A stretch of DNA of 64,000 bases from Candidatus Aquicultor sp. Its GTDB lineage: Bacteria; Actinomycetota; Aquicultoria; Aquicultorales; Aquicultoraceae. The stretch is from the NCBI GenBank assembly GCA_036504445.1, contig DASXVE010000034.1, positions 124,001 to 188,000 on the forward strand, in the 5' to 3' direction. A program made the position numbers and the translations under genes. Below the pieces are notes generated by a model. That model saw nothing but the letters and a program-made list of their open reading frames with translations. It did not search any database and was not told where the DNA came from. Shown piece by piece: positions 35,859 to 45,759 of the stretch. Numbering within the stretch: the first letter of the stretch is position 1; the number at the start of each line of letters is the position of its first letter.

Positions 35859-36791
35859 ATGTCAACAAAGAAAGCGACACGTGAAGCCTACGGCGAAACG
35901 TTAATAGAGCTGGGACGCGAATATCGGAATATTGTGGTGCTGGAAGCCGATCTTGCAAAGTCGACCACATCGATAAAGTTTAAGAACGCTTTTCCGGAGC
36001 GTTTCTTCGATTGCGGTGTCGCCGAGCAGAATATGATGGCGGTCGCGGCCGGTCTGGCGACAACAGGGAAGATATGTTTTACCGGATCGTTTGCGATGTT
36101 TGCGACGGGGCGTGCGTTTGAGATCGTACGAAACAGCATCGCCTATCCAAGGCTCAACGTAAAGCTATGCCCGACACACTCGGGCATCACAGTCGGCGCC
36201 GATGGTGCGTCACACCAGACGATTGAAGATATCGCTCTGATGAGGGTAATCCCGGGGATGACGGTCATCGCTCCGGCCGATTACTACGAGGCAAAAGCGG
36301 CGATAAAAAAATCGGTTGAGATCGACGGCCCGGTATACATTCGTCTCGGTCGCGCAACAGTTCCGACACTCTACGATGAATCGTATGAGTTCGTACCAGG
36401 TAAAGCGCTTCTCGTACGGGAAGGCTCCGACGTCTCAATCTTTGCGACCGGAATTATGGTCGATGAGAGTTTAAAAGCCGCTGAAAGCCTGGCGGAAGCC
36501 GGCATCAGTGCTGAAGTTATAAATGTCTCCACGATAAAACCGCTCGACACCGACACAATTCTTGCATCCGCTTCAAAGACGAAAAAAGTTGTCGTAGCAG
36601 AAGAACATAGCATTATAGGTGGTTTAGGAAGCGCAGTTGCAGAAGTTCTGTGCAAACAATGCCCGGTACCGATGACGCATATCGGCATCAAGGATGTATT
36701 CGGCCGTTCGGGTGAGCCCGACGAGCTGCTTGAGTACTTCGGGCTTACCAGCAAAGATATCTCCCAAGCGGCACAAGGCCTTCTAGGTTAA
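35859..36791 (+). CDS. Transketolase, C-terminal subunit
   Basis: 310 residues from ATG 35859 (AGAGGAG upstream; an earlier ATG at 35841 lies inside the partner gene). Contains the pyrimidine-binding domain with VLEADLAKST, RFFDCGVAEQNMMAVAAGLA (catalytic Glu) and the transketolase C domain (GSDVSIFATGIMV...VVVAEEHSIIGGLGSAVAE). It completes the active site of the N-terminal subunit. DXS or pyruvate-dehydrogenase beta subunits share this architecture, but the pairing with the upstream gene fits transketolase. Confidence 0.94.
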   Translation: MSTKKATREAYGETLIELGREYRNIVVLEADLAKSTTSIKFKNAFPERFFDCGVAEQNMMAVAAGLATTGKICFTGSFAMFATGRAFEIVRNSIAYPRLNVKLCPTHSGITVGADGASHQTIEDIALMRVIPGMTVIAPADYYEAKAAIKKSVEIDGPVYIRLGRATVPTLYDESYEFVPGKALLVREGSDVSIFATGIMVDESLKAAESLAEAGISAEVINVSTIKPLDTDTILASASKTKKVVVAEEHSIIGGLGSAVAEVLCKQCPVPMTHIGIKDVFGRSGEPDELLEYFGLTSKDISQAAQGLLG

Positions 36792-36877
36792 GCTTTTGTA
36801 AGCTATAGCAGATTACCGATAGCCTTTGATTTATGCCCAACATTCAGGTAGGATACCGATTTGGGAGTGATTATTCC

Positions 36878-37567
36878 ATGATTAAGATGAAAGACGTAAC
36901 CATGAAGTACAAGGGAGGTCAACGGCCTGCCTTGCGCGATGTCAATGTTGATATCGACCGAGGTGAATTCGTATTTTTAGTCGGTCCTTCGGGTTGCGGA
37001 AAATCCACATTTATACGACTGCTTCTGAGGGAGCTTATTCCTACACAAGGTGATATATTTATCGCCAATCACGATATCGTTGCTATGCGGCGCTGGCGGA
37101 TATCACAACTCCGCCGTAATATCGGCTGTGTGTTTCAGGATTACAAGCTTCTACCAGGTAAGACTACATACGAAAACGTCGCGTTTGCTCTAGAAGTTAT
37201 AGGTAAACCGACTCGTGTAATTAAGGCACAGGTACCCGAGGTACTCAGGCTCGTAGGTCTCGAAGATAAGGGCAGCAGCTACCCGGATGAACTCTCCGGC
37301 GGCGAGCAGCAGCGTGTTTCCATTGCGCGAGCCTTTGTTAACCGGCCGGCGATAATCCTTGCGGACGAGCCAACCGGAAACCTCGATCCGGCAACTTCGA
37401 GCGACATTATGGCGCTCTTGAATAAAATCAATAGAACCGGGACAACCGTGCTTATCGCCACGCACGATCGCGAGATGGTCGACAACATGCGCAAGCGAGT
37501 TCTCGCACTCGAAGAGGGCGTGCTAATTCGCGATCAGCAACGCGGTGTCTACGGTTATGAAGAGTAA
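36878..37567 (+). CDS. ftsE: Cell-division ATP-binding protein FtsE
   Basis: 229 residues from ATG 36878; GGGAGTGATT precedes it, and the upstream ATG in frame (36833) lacks a site. ABC ATPase motifs: GPSGCGKST (Walker A), the Q-loop [26 protein letters not shown] (signature) and [11 protein letters not shown] (Walker B). Length is exactly that of FtsE. With FtsX it transmits ATP hydrolysis to peptidoglycan hydrolases at the septum. Fifteen bases from ftsX. Confidence 0.97.
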   Translation: MIKMKDVTMKYKGGQRPALRDVNVDIDRGEFVFLVGPSGCGKSTFIRLLLRELIPTQGDIFIANHDIVAMRRWRISQLRRNIGCVFQDYKLLPGKTTYENVAFALEVIGKPTRVIKAQVPEVLRLVGLEDKGSSYPDELSGGEQQRVSIARAFVNRPAIILADEPTGNLDPATSSDIMALLNKINRTGTTVLIATHDREMVDNMRKRVLALEEGVLIRDQQRGVYGYEE

Positions 37568-37582
37568 TAAGGGGTATCTACC

Positions 37583-38461
37583 ATGTCATTTCGTCCGTTC
37601 TATTTCTTGAAGGAATCACTGTTAAGTTTTAAAAAGAATTGGGTTATCAGTATAGCCGCAATCACCACTGTTACGCTCTCTCTGCTTGTCATGGGATTTT
37701 TTATGCTTATCGCATTTACCGTAAACGACTGGATGAAGATGACGGAGCAGAAGGTAGAGGTTGTCGCGTTTCTGGCCGAGGGCATACCGGCCGAGTCGGT
37801 TCAGGCGCTGCAGAGCGAGATTATGTCGTGGCCCGAGGTAAAACAGGTAAAGTACGTATCGAAAGATCAGGCGCTTGAGCGGCTGCGCAAGGAGTTTAAA
37901 GACACCGATATGCTCGACATGCTGGAGGGCAATCCGCTTCCGGCATCACTGGAAGTTTCCATGAAGGATCCTCAGAGGGCCGATGCTATAGTCAAGAAGC
38001 TAAAAGGCCGGTCAGAGATAGAGGATATCAGGCACGATCGTCAGACGGTCGAGCGGCTTTTTGCGTTTACAAAGATGGCGCGGTGGATCGGTATAGCGTT
38101 CGCCAGTCTCCTGGCATTCACGTCGCTCGTGCTGATAGCTAACGCCATTCGCTTGGCCATTTACGCGCGGCGCAAAGAAGTTGCAATTATGCGTCTTGTA
38201 GGTGCATCAAACTGGTTTATCCGCTGGCCGTTTTTGCTTGAGGGCATTATGCAGGGCATAATCGGCGCTACCATAGCGATATCGTTGCTTTATGTCGTAA
38301 AGGTTACCGTCATAGAACAGATACAACGCGTCCTTGTTTTCTTGCCGATGCAATCCGGCGGCTCACAGTTCTATCAGTTAGTCTTCGGGCTCATCATCAT
38401 AGGCATTGTTATTGGCGCAATGGGAAGCTCGCTTGCTTTGCGGCGCTATTTGAAAGTATAA
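37583..38461 (+). CDS. ftsX: Cell-division membrane protein FtsX
   Basis: 292 residues, four membrane helices: one near residues 22-48, and three in the C-terminal half. The extracellular domain between TM1 and TM2 (about 55-165, EVVAFLAEGIPAESVQALQSEI...LEVSMKDPQRAD) is the hydrolase-binding ECD. RRKEVAIMRLVGAS before TM3 is the FtsX/MacB signature. It recruits and activates an external murein hydrolase, very probably the M23 protein encoded next. Confidence 0.96.
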   Translation: MSFRPFYFLKESLLSFKKNWVISIAAITTVTLSLLVMGFFMLIAFTVNDWMKMTEQKVEVVAFLAEGIPAESVQALQSEIMSWPEVKQVKYVSKDQALERLRKEFKDTDMLDMLEGNPLPASLEVSMKDPQRADAIVKKLKGRSEIEDIRHDRQTVERLFAFTKMARWIGIAFASLLAFTSLVLIANAIRLAIYARRKEVAIMRLVGASNWFIRWPFLLEGIMQGIIGATIAISLLYVVKVTVIEQIQRVLVFLPMQSGGSQFYQLVFGLIIIGIVIGAMGSSLALRRYLKV

Positions 38462-38482
38462 AGTTACAGAAAAATAACAATT

Positions 38483-38513
38483 AAAAGAGCGCACATACCG
38501 TGCGCTCTTTTTT
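38483..38513 (+). terminator. Rho-independent terminator of ftsEX
   Basis: AAAAGAGCGCAC-ATACC-GTGCGCTCTTTT followed by further T residues. Confidence 0.92.
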
Positions 38514-38616
38514 GTTGCGCAATGCAGCCGTTTTAGCTGCTAATACGGTTGGTAATTGAGTTGGCGCCTGGTTGACTTGTCCTTTTATCAGTGATTAACT
38601 AAGTCTAAGGTGCGCC

Positions 38617-39864
38617 ATGATTTCAACTACTTCTTTACGGCACAAAACAACAGCATTAATTATAGTAGCGCTTGTACTTGGCTTGTTCACTGCGCCTGCC
38701 CACTCATCCGAGCTCTCCAAGAAACGTAACCAATTAGGCACTGTTAAGAGTAAACTTACTCAGACGCGCAATAAAATCAAAGAGACGAAAGTGCGCGAGC
38801 AGCAGCTCGTCGGACAAATAGACTCTGTAGACAACCGGATCAACGTTGTCCAAAAAGAATACGACCGGCTCGATGGGGAGCTGGAGAAGGTAAGCTCACA
38901 GCGCGGCAAGACAGAGAACCAGCTTACAGCGCTGCAAGCTGAATTATGGAATACGCAACAAGAACTCGACCGCACCCAAGCAAGGCTTACCGAGCAAAAA
39001 GGCACGCTTGACCACCGCATGCAGCAGATTTACATACGAGGCAATACCAGTTATTTAGATTTCATCCTTAATTCGAGTGATTTCGTAAATCTGCTTAATC
39101 GGATTCGCTTTTTGGAATTCATCGTCGACCAGGATGTAAGCATTATAAAGCGTTTTGAGGATACCAAGCGCGCATTTGAGGAGAAGAAGGCCCAGGTTGA
39201 GCAGGATAAAGCGTCCGTTAACACCGAAAGAATCCAGCTGATCGATCAAGAGCGTTACATCAAAACGCTTACCGATGCCAAGCGGTCGCAAAAGCTGGCG
39301 CTTCAGGGCGAAATTAACAAGAAACAATCGCTACTCTCGCAGATTAAAAATGATAGGGCGGCGTATGAGCTTGCGGAAGACGTACTGCTTAATGAATCAA
39401 ACAGCCTTGTTTCGAAGATACGACAACTCGAACGCAGTGTAAAAAACCGCGTTGGACGAAAAGTATCGAGGCCGGCCGGTGCGGGCGGGTTTGAATGGCC
39501 GACCGATGGTTATGTTACCTCATCGTTCGGCATGAGGATGCATCCGATTCTGCACACCATGCGTATGCATACCGGAGTAGATATTGGCGCACCGTACGGC
39601 CAGTCGGTTCTTGGAGCAGATGATGGTGTGGTTATCCAGGCAGGAACGCTTAAGGGCTACGGTCAAACCGTCATCATCGCGCATGGTAACGGCATTAGCA
39701 CGCTGTACGGCCACCTATCCGCTATACTGGTTTCAGAAGGGGAGTCCGTTTCGCGTGGCAGCAATATCGGTAGGATCGGTTCAACCGGTCTTTCCACCGG
39801 GCCGCACCTGCACTTCGAAGTTCGCAAGGATGGCGAGCCACAAAATCCTATGAGCTGGTACTAG
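38617..39864 (+). CDS. Exported coiled-coil M23 peptidase (EnvC/FtsEX-associated type)
   Basis: 415 residues. Signal peptide (about 1-30), then two long heptad-rich coiled coils (about 32-130 and 170-285) separated by a loop, then an M23 domain (about 290-415). Zinc-site residues are intact: H318 and D322 in MHTGVD, H397 and H399 in PHLHFE. The architecture matches EnvC-like or SipA-like proteins regulated by FtsEX; having all four ligands, it is predicted to be an active endopeptidase, unlike E. coli EnvC. Location just after ftsEX supports this pairing. Confidence 0.92.
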   Translation: MISTTSLRHKTTALIIVALVLGLFTAPAHSSELSKKRNQLGTVKSKLTQTRNKIKETKVREQQLVGQIDSVDNRINVVQKEYDRLDGELEKVSSQRGKTENQLTALQAELWNTQQELDRTQARLTEQKGTLDHRMQQIYIRGNTSYLDFILNSSDFVNLLNRIRFLEFIVDQDVSIIKRFEDTKRAFEEKKAQVEQDKASVNTERIQLIDQERYIKTLTDAKRSQKLALQGEINKKQSLLSQIKNDRAAYELAEDVLLNESNSLVSKIRQLERSVKNRVGRKVSRPAGAGGFEWPTDGYVTSSFGMRMHPILHTMRMHTGVDIGAPYGQSVLGADDGVVIQAGTLKGYGQTVIIAHGNGISTLYGHLSAILVSEGESVSRGSNIGRIGSTGLSTGPHLHFEVRKDGEPQNPMSWY

Positions 39865-39972
39865 CTAACGTCTTGCATGTTTTCCTCGAAGTAAATGCAC
39901 ATATTTGTGCTAGAAGTAATCCATGTTTTTGCTTATACTGAAACAAATGCTATTAGATGAGGTGTTAGAACT

Positions 39973-41199
39973 TTGGAAAGAAAAACCCTAGTCGCCGCCA
40001 TTATAATTCTTGCGGTGCTCGTAGTATTCTCGTCGTTTGCGGGAGGCATGTTCCTCGGCAAATCAATAGAGCAGCGCTATGCTCAAGATTATGCAAGCGA
40101 TATCCCCTCGGTCGATAAGGTTGGAGAAGTATTACAAATCATCGACCACGCATATGTCGACCCGGTTTCAGATCGAAAACTTGTCAACGGTGCAGTCCAG
40201 GGCATGGTCGATGCAATTGGCGATCCGTTTACACACTACTTGGACGCAACACATTTTAAGGCGTTTAACGAAGAGACGAGCGGTCACTTCGACGGCATCG
40301 GTGTTGTGGTGAGTGAGGGCAAAACCAAAGAACTCGTTGTGGTCAAGCCGATTGAGGGCACACCGGCAGCGCGCGCCGGCATAAAAGCAAACGATGTCAT
40401 CGTAAAGATCGGCGACAAGGCAACGCGCGGCATGGATCAGGAGTCAGCTGTAAAACTGATTAAGGGTAAAGCCGGCACAAAGGTAACACTTACCATACGG
40501 CGCGAGGGCGAGAAAAAGCTGCTCACATTTACCCTGGTGCGCGAGCAGATTAATGTTCCAAACGTTACATCAAAAATGCTCAAGAACCAAGTCGGGTATG
40601 CCCGTATCGAGCAGTTTAACCAGCGTACCGGTGAGGATCTTAAAAAGGAATTTGATAAGCTTAGCGGAGAGGGAATGAAGGGCTTCATTCTTGATCTCAG
40701 ACAAAATCCGGGCGGTATTGTCGATGAGGCGGTTAACGTCGGCAGCCAGTTTATCCAGTCGGGCCCGATCGTAAAGATAAAATCGAAAACCGGTCAAATT
40801 GATTCCCGCGATGCAACGGGTGGGGCGGATACCACGACCCCGGTTGTTGTCCTGGTAGACAAGGGAAGCGCGAGTGCATCAGAGATCGTCTCGGGCGCAC
40901 TGCAAGATTACAAGCGCGCGGTTATTGTCGGTACGACGACGTTTGGTAAAGCATCGGTGCAAACCGTTATCAGGTTATCGGATGGTTCCGGCATTTTGCT
41001 TACGACCGATCACTACCTCACACCGGCAGGCAGAATGATCCATAAGAAGGGCATTAAGCCGGATGTCATAGTTAAGTTCAAGAAAACCGATAAGACGGAT
41101 GTACAGCTTGAGAAAGCCCAGCAGGTTGTCCAAGACCTGATCTCTGGCAAGATGAAACTTGAACCGGTATCACCGGACCAGTTCAAAGCGGCGTCGTAA
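39973..41199 (+). CDS. S41 carboxyl-terminal processing protease
   Basis: 408 residues from TTG 39973 (GATGAGGTG about 10 bases upstream). An N-terminal membrane anchor (about 8-30), a PDZ domain (about 100-185, GIGVVVSEG...GIKANDVIVKIGD) and a tail-specific protease domain follow. The Ser in GSASASEIVSGAL and Lys in TFGKASVQ form the catalytic dyad. CtpA-type enzymes trim C-termini of envelope proteins or control wall hydrolases. Its position after ftsEX and the M23 protein suggests involvement in division-wall remodelling. Confidence 0.94.
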   Translation: MERKTLVAAIIILAVLVVFSSFAGGMFLGKSIEQRYAQDYASDIPSVDKVGEVLQIIDHAYVDPVSDRKLVNGAVQGMVDAIGDPFTHYLDATHFKAFNEETSGHFDGIGVVVSEGKTKELVVVKPIEGTPAARAGIKANDVIVKIGDKATRGMDQESAVKLIKGKAGTKVTLTIRREGEKKLLTFTLVREQINVPNVTSKMLKNQVGYARIEQFNQRTGEDLKKEFDKLSGEGMKGFILDLRQNPGGIVDEAVNVGSQFIQSGPIVKIKSKTGQIDSRDATGGADTTTPVVVLVDKGSASASEIVSGALQDYKRAVIVGTTTFGKASVQTVIRLSDGSGILLTTDHYLTPAGRMIHKKGIKPDVIVKFKKTDKTDVQLEKAQQVVQDLISGKMKLEPVSPDQFKAAS

Positions 41200-41291
41200 G
41201 CGTAGCGTTCAGCGGGCGCATTGATCGTGACGTTCTTTTTAAAGAGCGTGGCTTAAGATGAGCAAACGCGAAGAGTGCGAAACAACACAAT

Positions 41292-41323
41292 AGCGAAGGG
41301 CGGAAATATTTCCGCCCTTCTTT
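41292..41323 (+). terminator. Rho-independent terminator of the S41 protease gene
   Basis: GAAGGGCGGAAA-TA-TTTCCGCCCTTC followed by TTTTT. Confidence 0.92.
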
Positions 41324-41350
41324 TTCCCCAAGTATTTGCTTTTCTTTTTG

Positions 41351-41788
41351 CTACAAGCGTTCGTCGTCGTCGCCGTCTTCAAAAAGCTCAGCCGGTGTTT
41401 CGTCGTCAAAGCGGCTGGTAGTGAAGACCTCACGACTAATCCTGGTTATCCGCTTGGGTTCGTCTTCTATCGGGACCAATTGCAGGATTCGCGTATCCTC
41501 GACCAGCTCAAGCGTTGCCGTGCCGTTATCTTGCGTGTGAAAACGCACATAATTAAAACTAAGGATATTCAAGAATAGGCAGCCGTTTACAACGAGTGTT
41601 GCGGTGTCGGGGCTGGAAAAAACTTTAACAACAACCCCTTCACCTTGATTGATGGGATCACCATCGACAATATAGGTATATTTCACGCTCTCGAGTGTTT
41701 CCAGGGCGCGAAGCATATCTGTCCTGTTAATAAGTATGCCTTCATTGACGATACAAGGAGCAGGGGTTTTACCATGAAAGTTTTGCAT
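41351..41788 (-). CDS. Hypothetical cytoplasmic protein
   Basis: 145 residues from ATG 41788, chosen because CGGAGG lies 8 bases upstream; the longer frame to 41935 runs antisense to rnr. No membrane segment. The central part has beta strands (KYTYIVDGDPI, GVVVKVFSS, ATLVVNGCLFLNIL) and the C-terminus is very acidic (PAELFEDGDDDERL). I do not recognise a family. It is transcribed away from rnr; a shared regulatory region of about 110 bases separates the two starts. Confidence 0.7.
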   Translation of the reverse strand: MQNFHGKTPAPCIVNEGILINRTDMLRALETLESVKYTYIVDGDPINQGEGVVVKVFSSPDTATLVVNGCLFLNILSFNYVRFHTQDNGTATLELVEDTRILQLVPIEDEPKRITRISREVFTTSRFDDETPAELFEDGDDDERL

Positions 41789-41897
41789 AAAACTAGGACC
41801 TCCGGGGTTTCTGGTTCTGTGCTCATAATATAACAGATATTTAGAGCCGTAAATAGCGGTTATCAAACGTAGGTAGTATTTAATTGAGGTGAAGACT

Positions 41898-44000
41898 ATG
41901 CAGCTTACAAAGCAAATCGTGAAACTAATGAGCAAAAAAGGCTACACTCCGCAGGATATTGATGGTATAGCTGAAGCTCTCGATTTGCCGGGCATCGACA
42001 AGCTTGAGATAAAAAGAGCTCTTGATATTCTCGAATCCGAAGGTAAAGTTCTGATGACAAAAAAGGGGAGGTACGCACTTCCGTCGCAATTAGACCTTAT
42101 TGTCGGTGAGCTGCAAGCAAACAGGGCGGGTTACGGATTCGTACGAACCGCCATCGGTGATATATTCGTCCCGGCCAGCAAAATGAGCGGCGCGATGCAT
42201 CAAGATAAAGTCGCCGTACGCGTAAGCAGCCGGCGTACGCGCCAAGGCCTGCGTAGCGAGGGTGAGATCGCTCGCATAATCGAGCGCGCTCACGAAACGG
42301 TTGTCGGACGATACGAAGCGCATGGTAAGATCAGTATGGTCGTCCCATCGGACAAGAAACTTTACTACAACATCATGGTGCACAGAAACGAAAACATGGA
42401 AGCTAAAGACGGCGACATGGTGGTTGCCAAAATCTTCGAGTATCCGGATGGCGACCGCTCGGGCAGGGGAATTATTACCGAAATTATCGGGGACGAGAGT
42501 TCGCCGACGATCGAAATCGATGTTATCGTTCGCGGACACAACCTTGACCCGGTGTTTTCACCGGCGACAATGGCGGAGGCCGAAGCGACTCCATCCAAAG
42601 TAACCGATGTCGATCTCTCAGACCGCAAGGATTACCGCGATGTTTACACGGTTACAATCGACGGCTTAGACGCCAAGGATTTTGACGACGCGGTGGCCAT
42701 TCATCGCGATGACGATACGGGTCACTTTCACCTCGGCGTACACATCGCCGATGTCTCATATTACGTGAAGATCGGCAGCGCTCTTGATGACGATGCCTAC
42801 ACCAAGGCAACGAGCGTGTATCTCGCCGATCGCGTCATGCCGATGCTGCCGCATAAGTTATCAAACGGAATCTGCAGTCTTAACCCGAATGTCGATCGTC
42901 TGACGCTCTCCGTCGAGATGGTAATCGATGAGAACGGCGAAGTTATCGACCACGAAATCCACCGCGGCATTATCAACAGCAATTATCGTTTAACTTACGA
43001 GCAGGTTGATGAGTCGTTTAAGACCGGCGAATACCCGAACCCGGATGTCCGCGACCTGCTGCTTAATATGCGAGAGCTGAGCCAGGTTTTAGAGCACAAG
43101 CGGCTGAAACGCGGAAGCCTCGATTTTGAAACGGTCGAGCCGAAAGTCATTCTTGATGAGAACCTGAAACCTGTGGAGGTAATCATCCGCGAGCGCACAC
43201 CCGCCACCCAGCTTATCGAAGAGGCGATGATCGTCACAAACGAGACTGTTGCGGGATATATGTACTGGCAAGATGTCCCAATGGTCTATCGCGTTCACGA
43301 CAAGCCAAATGAAGAGAGCCTCATACAACTTGAAGAGCTTATCGAAAACCTTCATTACCCGGTTAAAAAGCTAAAAGGGGCACATCCCAAGGTTATTCAG
43401 CAGATTATCGAGTTTGCGCATGATCGTCCCGAGAAGCTGCTTGTCAACAATATCTTACTCAGAGCGATGAAGCGCGCGAAGTATACGCCGTCGAACACGT
43501 TGCATTTCGGCTTGGCGTCGCAGCACTATACCCACTTCACCTCGCCGATTAGGCGCTATCCGGACCTGATGGTGCACAGGCTGGTTAAAGCAGTTATGGA
43601 CCAGGATCTCTCTGAGCCGGACATCGTGCATATGGTCGATGACCTCGCGGATGCCTGTGAGCACTGCTCATATATGGAGCGCGAAGCCGACGACGCCGAG
43701 CGCGAATCGGTTAGTGTGAAGCTCTGCGAACTCATGCGCGAGCATATCGGTGAAGTATTCGAGGGTACGATTACCGGTGTGTCGGGCTACGGTTTCTTCG
43801 TGCAGCTCGCAAACACCGCCGAGGGCCTGGTTCATGTGCGCGACCTTAAAGGGGATTTCTATCATTATGATGAAGCATCCTTTACCCTGGTCGGGCAGCG
43901 AACGGGGAAGAGCTTCCAGATCGGGCACCGCGTTACCGTACAAATTACCAATGTGGTTATCGGAGAGCGCCGCATCGATTTCGTTCTGGCGGAAGAATAG
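41898..44000 (+). CDS. rnr: Ribonuclease R
   Basis: 700 residues from ATG 41898 (TGAGGTGA 6-7 bases upstream; GTG 41889 overlaps it). Domain order: a winged-helix N-terminal region (about 1-65), two cold-shock domains (about 70-230), the RNB catalytic domain (DVYTVTIDGLDAKDFDDAVA with the four Asp residues; HFTSPIRRYPDLMVHR) and an S1 domain (about 615-700, EVFEGTITGVSGYGFFVQL). It degrades structured RNA 3' to 5'. smpB and tmRNA lie 1.8 kb downstream, consistent with the known RNase R/trans-translation partnership. Ends 5 bases from the convergent gene. Confidence 0.96.
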   Translation: MQLTKQIVKLMSKKGYTPQDIDGIAEALDLPGIDKLEIKRALDILESEGKVLMTKKGRYALPSQLDLIVGELQANRAGYGFVRTAIGDIFVPASKMSGAMHQDKVAVRVSSRRTRQGLRSEGEIARIIERAHETVVGRYEAHGKISMVVPSDKKLYYNIMVHRNENMEAKDGDMVVAKIFEYPDGDRSGRGIITEIIGDESSPTIEIDVIVRGHNLDPVFSPATMAEAEATPSKVTDVDLSDRKDYRDVYTVTIDGLDAKDFDDAVAIHRDDDTGHFHLGVHIADVSYYVKIGSALDDDAYTKATSVYLADRVMPMLPHKLSNGICSLNPNVDRLTLSVEMVIDENGEVIDHEIHRGIINSNYRLTYEQVDESFKTGEYPNPDVRDLLLNMRELSQVLEHKRLKRGSLDFETVEPKVILDENLKPVEVIIRERTPATQLIEEAMIVTNETVAGYMYWQDVPMVYRVHDKPNEESLIQLEELIENLHYPVKKLKGAHPKVIQQIIEFAHDRPEKLLVNNILLRAMKRAKYTPSNTLHFGLASQHYTHFTSPIRRYPDLMVHRLVKAVMDQDLSEPDIVHMVDDLADACEHCSYMEREADDAERESVSVKLCELMREHIGEVFEGTITGVSGYGFFVQLANTAEGLVHVRDLKGDFYHYDEASFTLVGQRTGKSFQIGHRVTVQITNVVIGERRIDFVLAEE

Positions 44001-44005
44001 TATTC

Positions 44006-45604
44006 TTACGGCATTTCGCTCGCGAAATTCGACCAGAAGCCGGTATCGTTGGCGAGGTCTTTAAGGCCTCTGCCTTGTCGTTCGGCAACCTTAATGACAC
44101 TCCCGATAGCCTGAGCCTCAGATATCCCGATAGAAACTACACGAGCCGATGCAGCGGCTTTCGGTGTGCAGGATATTGTCCGGCCGACCAGCGCGAGATT
44201 ATCGATTCGCATCGGCAACAGCGATCGCATTGGAATACCGTAGAGCTTCGGCTGCAGGTGCAGGTCGACCAGACTGCCGTAGTTTTGCAGGTTTTGCCGG
44301 GCTTCCTCCGGCGTATAGGGGTGTTCGTCAACGGTGTGGCCGGCACGGGCGATCGTATCGTAGGGCTGCTCGCCACGAACTACGCTATCGAGCGAAAGAA
44401 TATAGTTGCCGATAAAATGCCTGCTCTCGCGCACGTAAAGCGTATTGGCCGAATCGATAAGATACGCGTCTTGGAAGGGCGGCAAGGTGGCTTTTAGGTA
44501 AGAAACAACTGCCGGTAGGTCTGCTTTACCGCGCCGAACGCCATCGTTAACCGAGCCCCATAACGTTCCGTTGACGTTAAAAACAAGAAGCCCGTTAACC
44601 AGAATCGACCCATCGGATTGCCTACCCAGGTTAAGCCCGCTCAACATTACTCCGTTTGCGGTGCTTGTCTGGTTATTGAAATCAGGCGCGACCTGGTTGT
44701 AGCCCCAGCCGGCGTTCTCAGAACGCGCGAACTTGTCCTGATCGCCGTTGTGACTGATGTTTCTTAAATCATCCCAGTGAACGCCGCCGAGGCGAAACAT
44801 GAGTGTCGCCGACATCTGCCGCTGGTCCGGCCCATAATCGCTTTCAGTGAGCCGAACCGGTGTATCGGTAGTCCCGTAGATGGTTTGCCCGCGTCCGAGC
44901 GTGTACGGGCAACCGGCGCACGCAGCGAGGTCTCCATTTTCCGACGCATCGATGAAATACCTCGCGCTGACGGTTCTTGTATCGGTGCCGGAAAGGGTCA
45001 TGTCCATCGTCGTCAGTGTTCGGCCGATAATGTTTGGCGTAAAATTTTGAAACACGAGCTTATCGATTTTGTTGTCTTTTAGAAGCTGGGTAAACAGTGG
45101 TGATACTCGTGCCGTATCAAAAACCCCGTCATAGTAGCCGTTTTCCATCTTCTTAATGCCGAGGAGGCGCATGAATGACTCATTGAGGCCTTGGTTGGTA
45201 AGCGTATAATACGGCGCAGTATCGGTTGATCCGGAGCTTGGAACCATCATGCTGTAGGAGTTATCCATTTGATTAAGCTGCGCATGCGCCCATACGCCAC
45301 CGAGCGTTTCGGTTTCGCTGACAAGGCATACTTTAAGGCCGTGCCTGCTACAGGAAATTGCAGCGGCGACTCCCTCGGGGGTGCCTCCATACACCGCAAC
45401 ATCATAGGATGCGGTTTCTTTTGATGCTGCTTCAGCGACCGCCTCATTGTTCTTCGACGGAGAATTTCTTAGGGCGGCAATTTTAGTATCCGGGCGGTTT
45501 GCAGATCGGAAGCGATCGGGGTTTACAAAGAAACCTGCCCCAACACCTAGGAATAATGCGGCTATGAAAATAACGGCGATGACTGTTTTTTTGAAAGCAC
45601 TCAT
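44006..45604 (-). CDS. Membrane-anchored, extracytoplasmic FAD-dependent oxidoreductase
   Basis: 532 residues. One N-terminal hydrophobic segment (about 8-27) acts as signal or anchor. The FAD-binding start is YDVAVYGGTPEGVAAAISCSRHGLKVCLVSE (about 67-97), a GxGxxG variant, followed by TLGGVWAHAQLNQMD. Near the C-terminus RIDNLALVGRTISC and ARVVSIGISEAQAIG match the FAD_oxidored (PF12831-type) family. Substrate unknown; a flavin enzyme outside the cell, possibly acting on polysaccharide or small organic compounds. A CAGCPY pair could bind metal or form a disulfide. Confidence 0.82.
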   Translation of the reverse strand: MSAFKKTVIAVIFIAALFLGVGAGFFVNPDRFRSANRPDTKIAALRNSPSKNNEAVAEAASKETASYDVAVYGGTPEGVAAAISCSRHGLKVCLVSETETLGGVWAHAQLNQMDNSYSMMVPSSGSTDTAPYYTLTNQGLNESFMRLLGIKKMENGYYDGVFDTARVSPLFTQLLKDNKIDKLVFQNFTPNIIGRTLTTMDMTLSGTDTRTVSARYFIDASENGDLAACAGCPYTLGRGQTIYGTTDTPVRLTESDYGPDQRQMSATLMFRLGGVHWDDLRNISHNGDQDKFARSENAGWGYNQVAPDFNNQTSTANGVMLSGLNLGRQSDGSILVNGLLVFNVNGTLWGSVNDGVRRGKADLPAVVSYLKATLPPFQDAYLIDSANTLYVRESRHFIGNYILSLDSVVRGEQPYDTIARAGHTVDEHPYTPEEARQNLQNYGSLVDLHLQPKLYGIPMRSLLPMRIDNLALVGRTISCTPKAAASARVVSIGISEAQAIGSVIKVAERQGRGLKDLANDTGFWSNFASEMP

Positions 45605-45746
45605 TTGATTACCTTTATCAAAGATAGATTATATGGTTGAAGCACCCATATTTCTAGAAATTACCGGTTGGGAGGCAGGGTATATGCCTCCGATCTTTGC
45701 CATATGTAACCAGCGAAAACCAGCATCAAGCAAAGTTAAAAAATGA

Positions 45747-45752
45747 TATAAT
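45747..45752 (+). promoter_or_regulatory. Consensus -10 box overlapping the smpB start region
   Basis: TATAAT at 45747-45752 places the transcript start at about 45759-45760, exactly at the smpB ATG, which suggests a leaderless message. The -35 region is weak. Confidence 0.45.
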
Positions 45753-45759
45753 GGCAGGT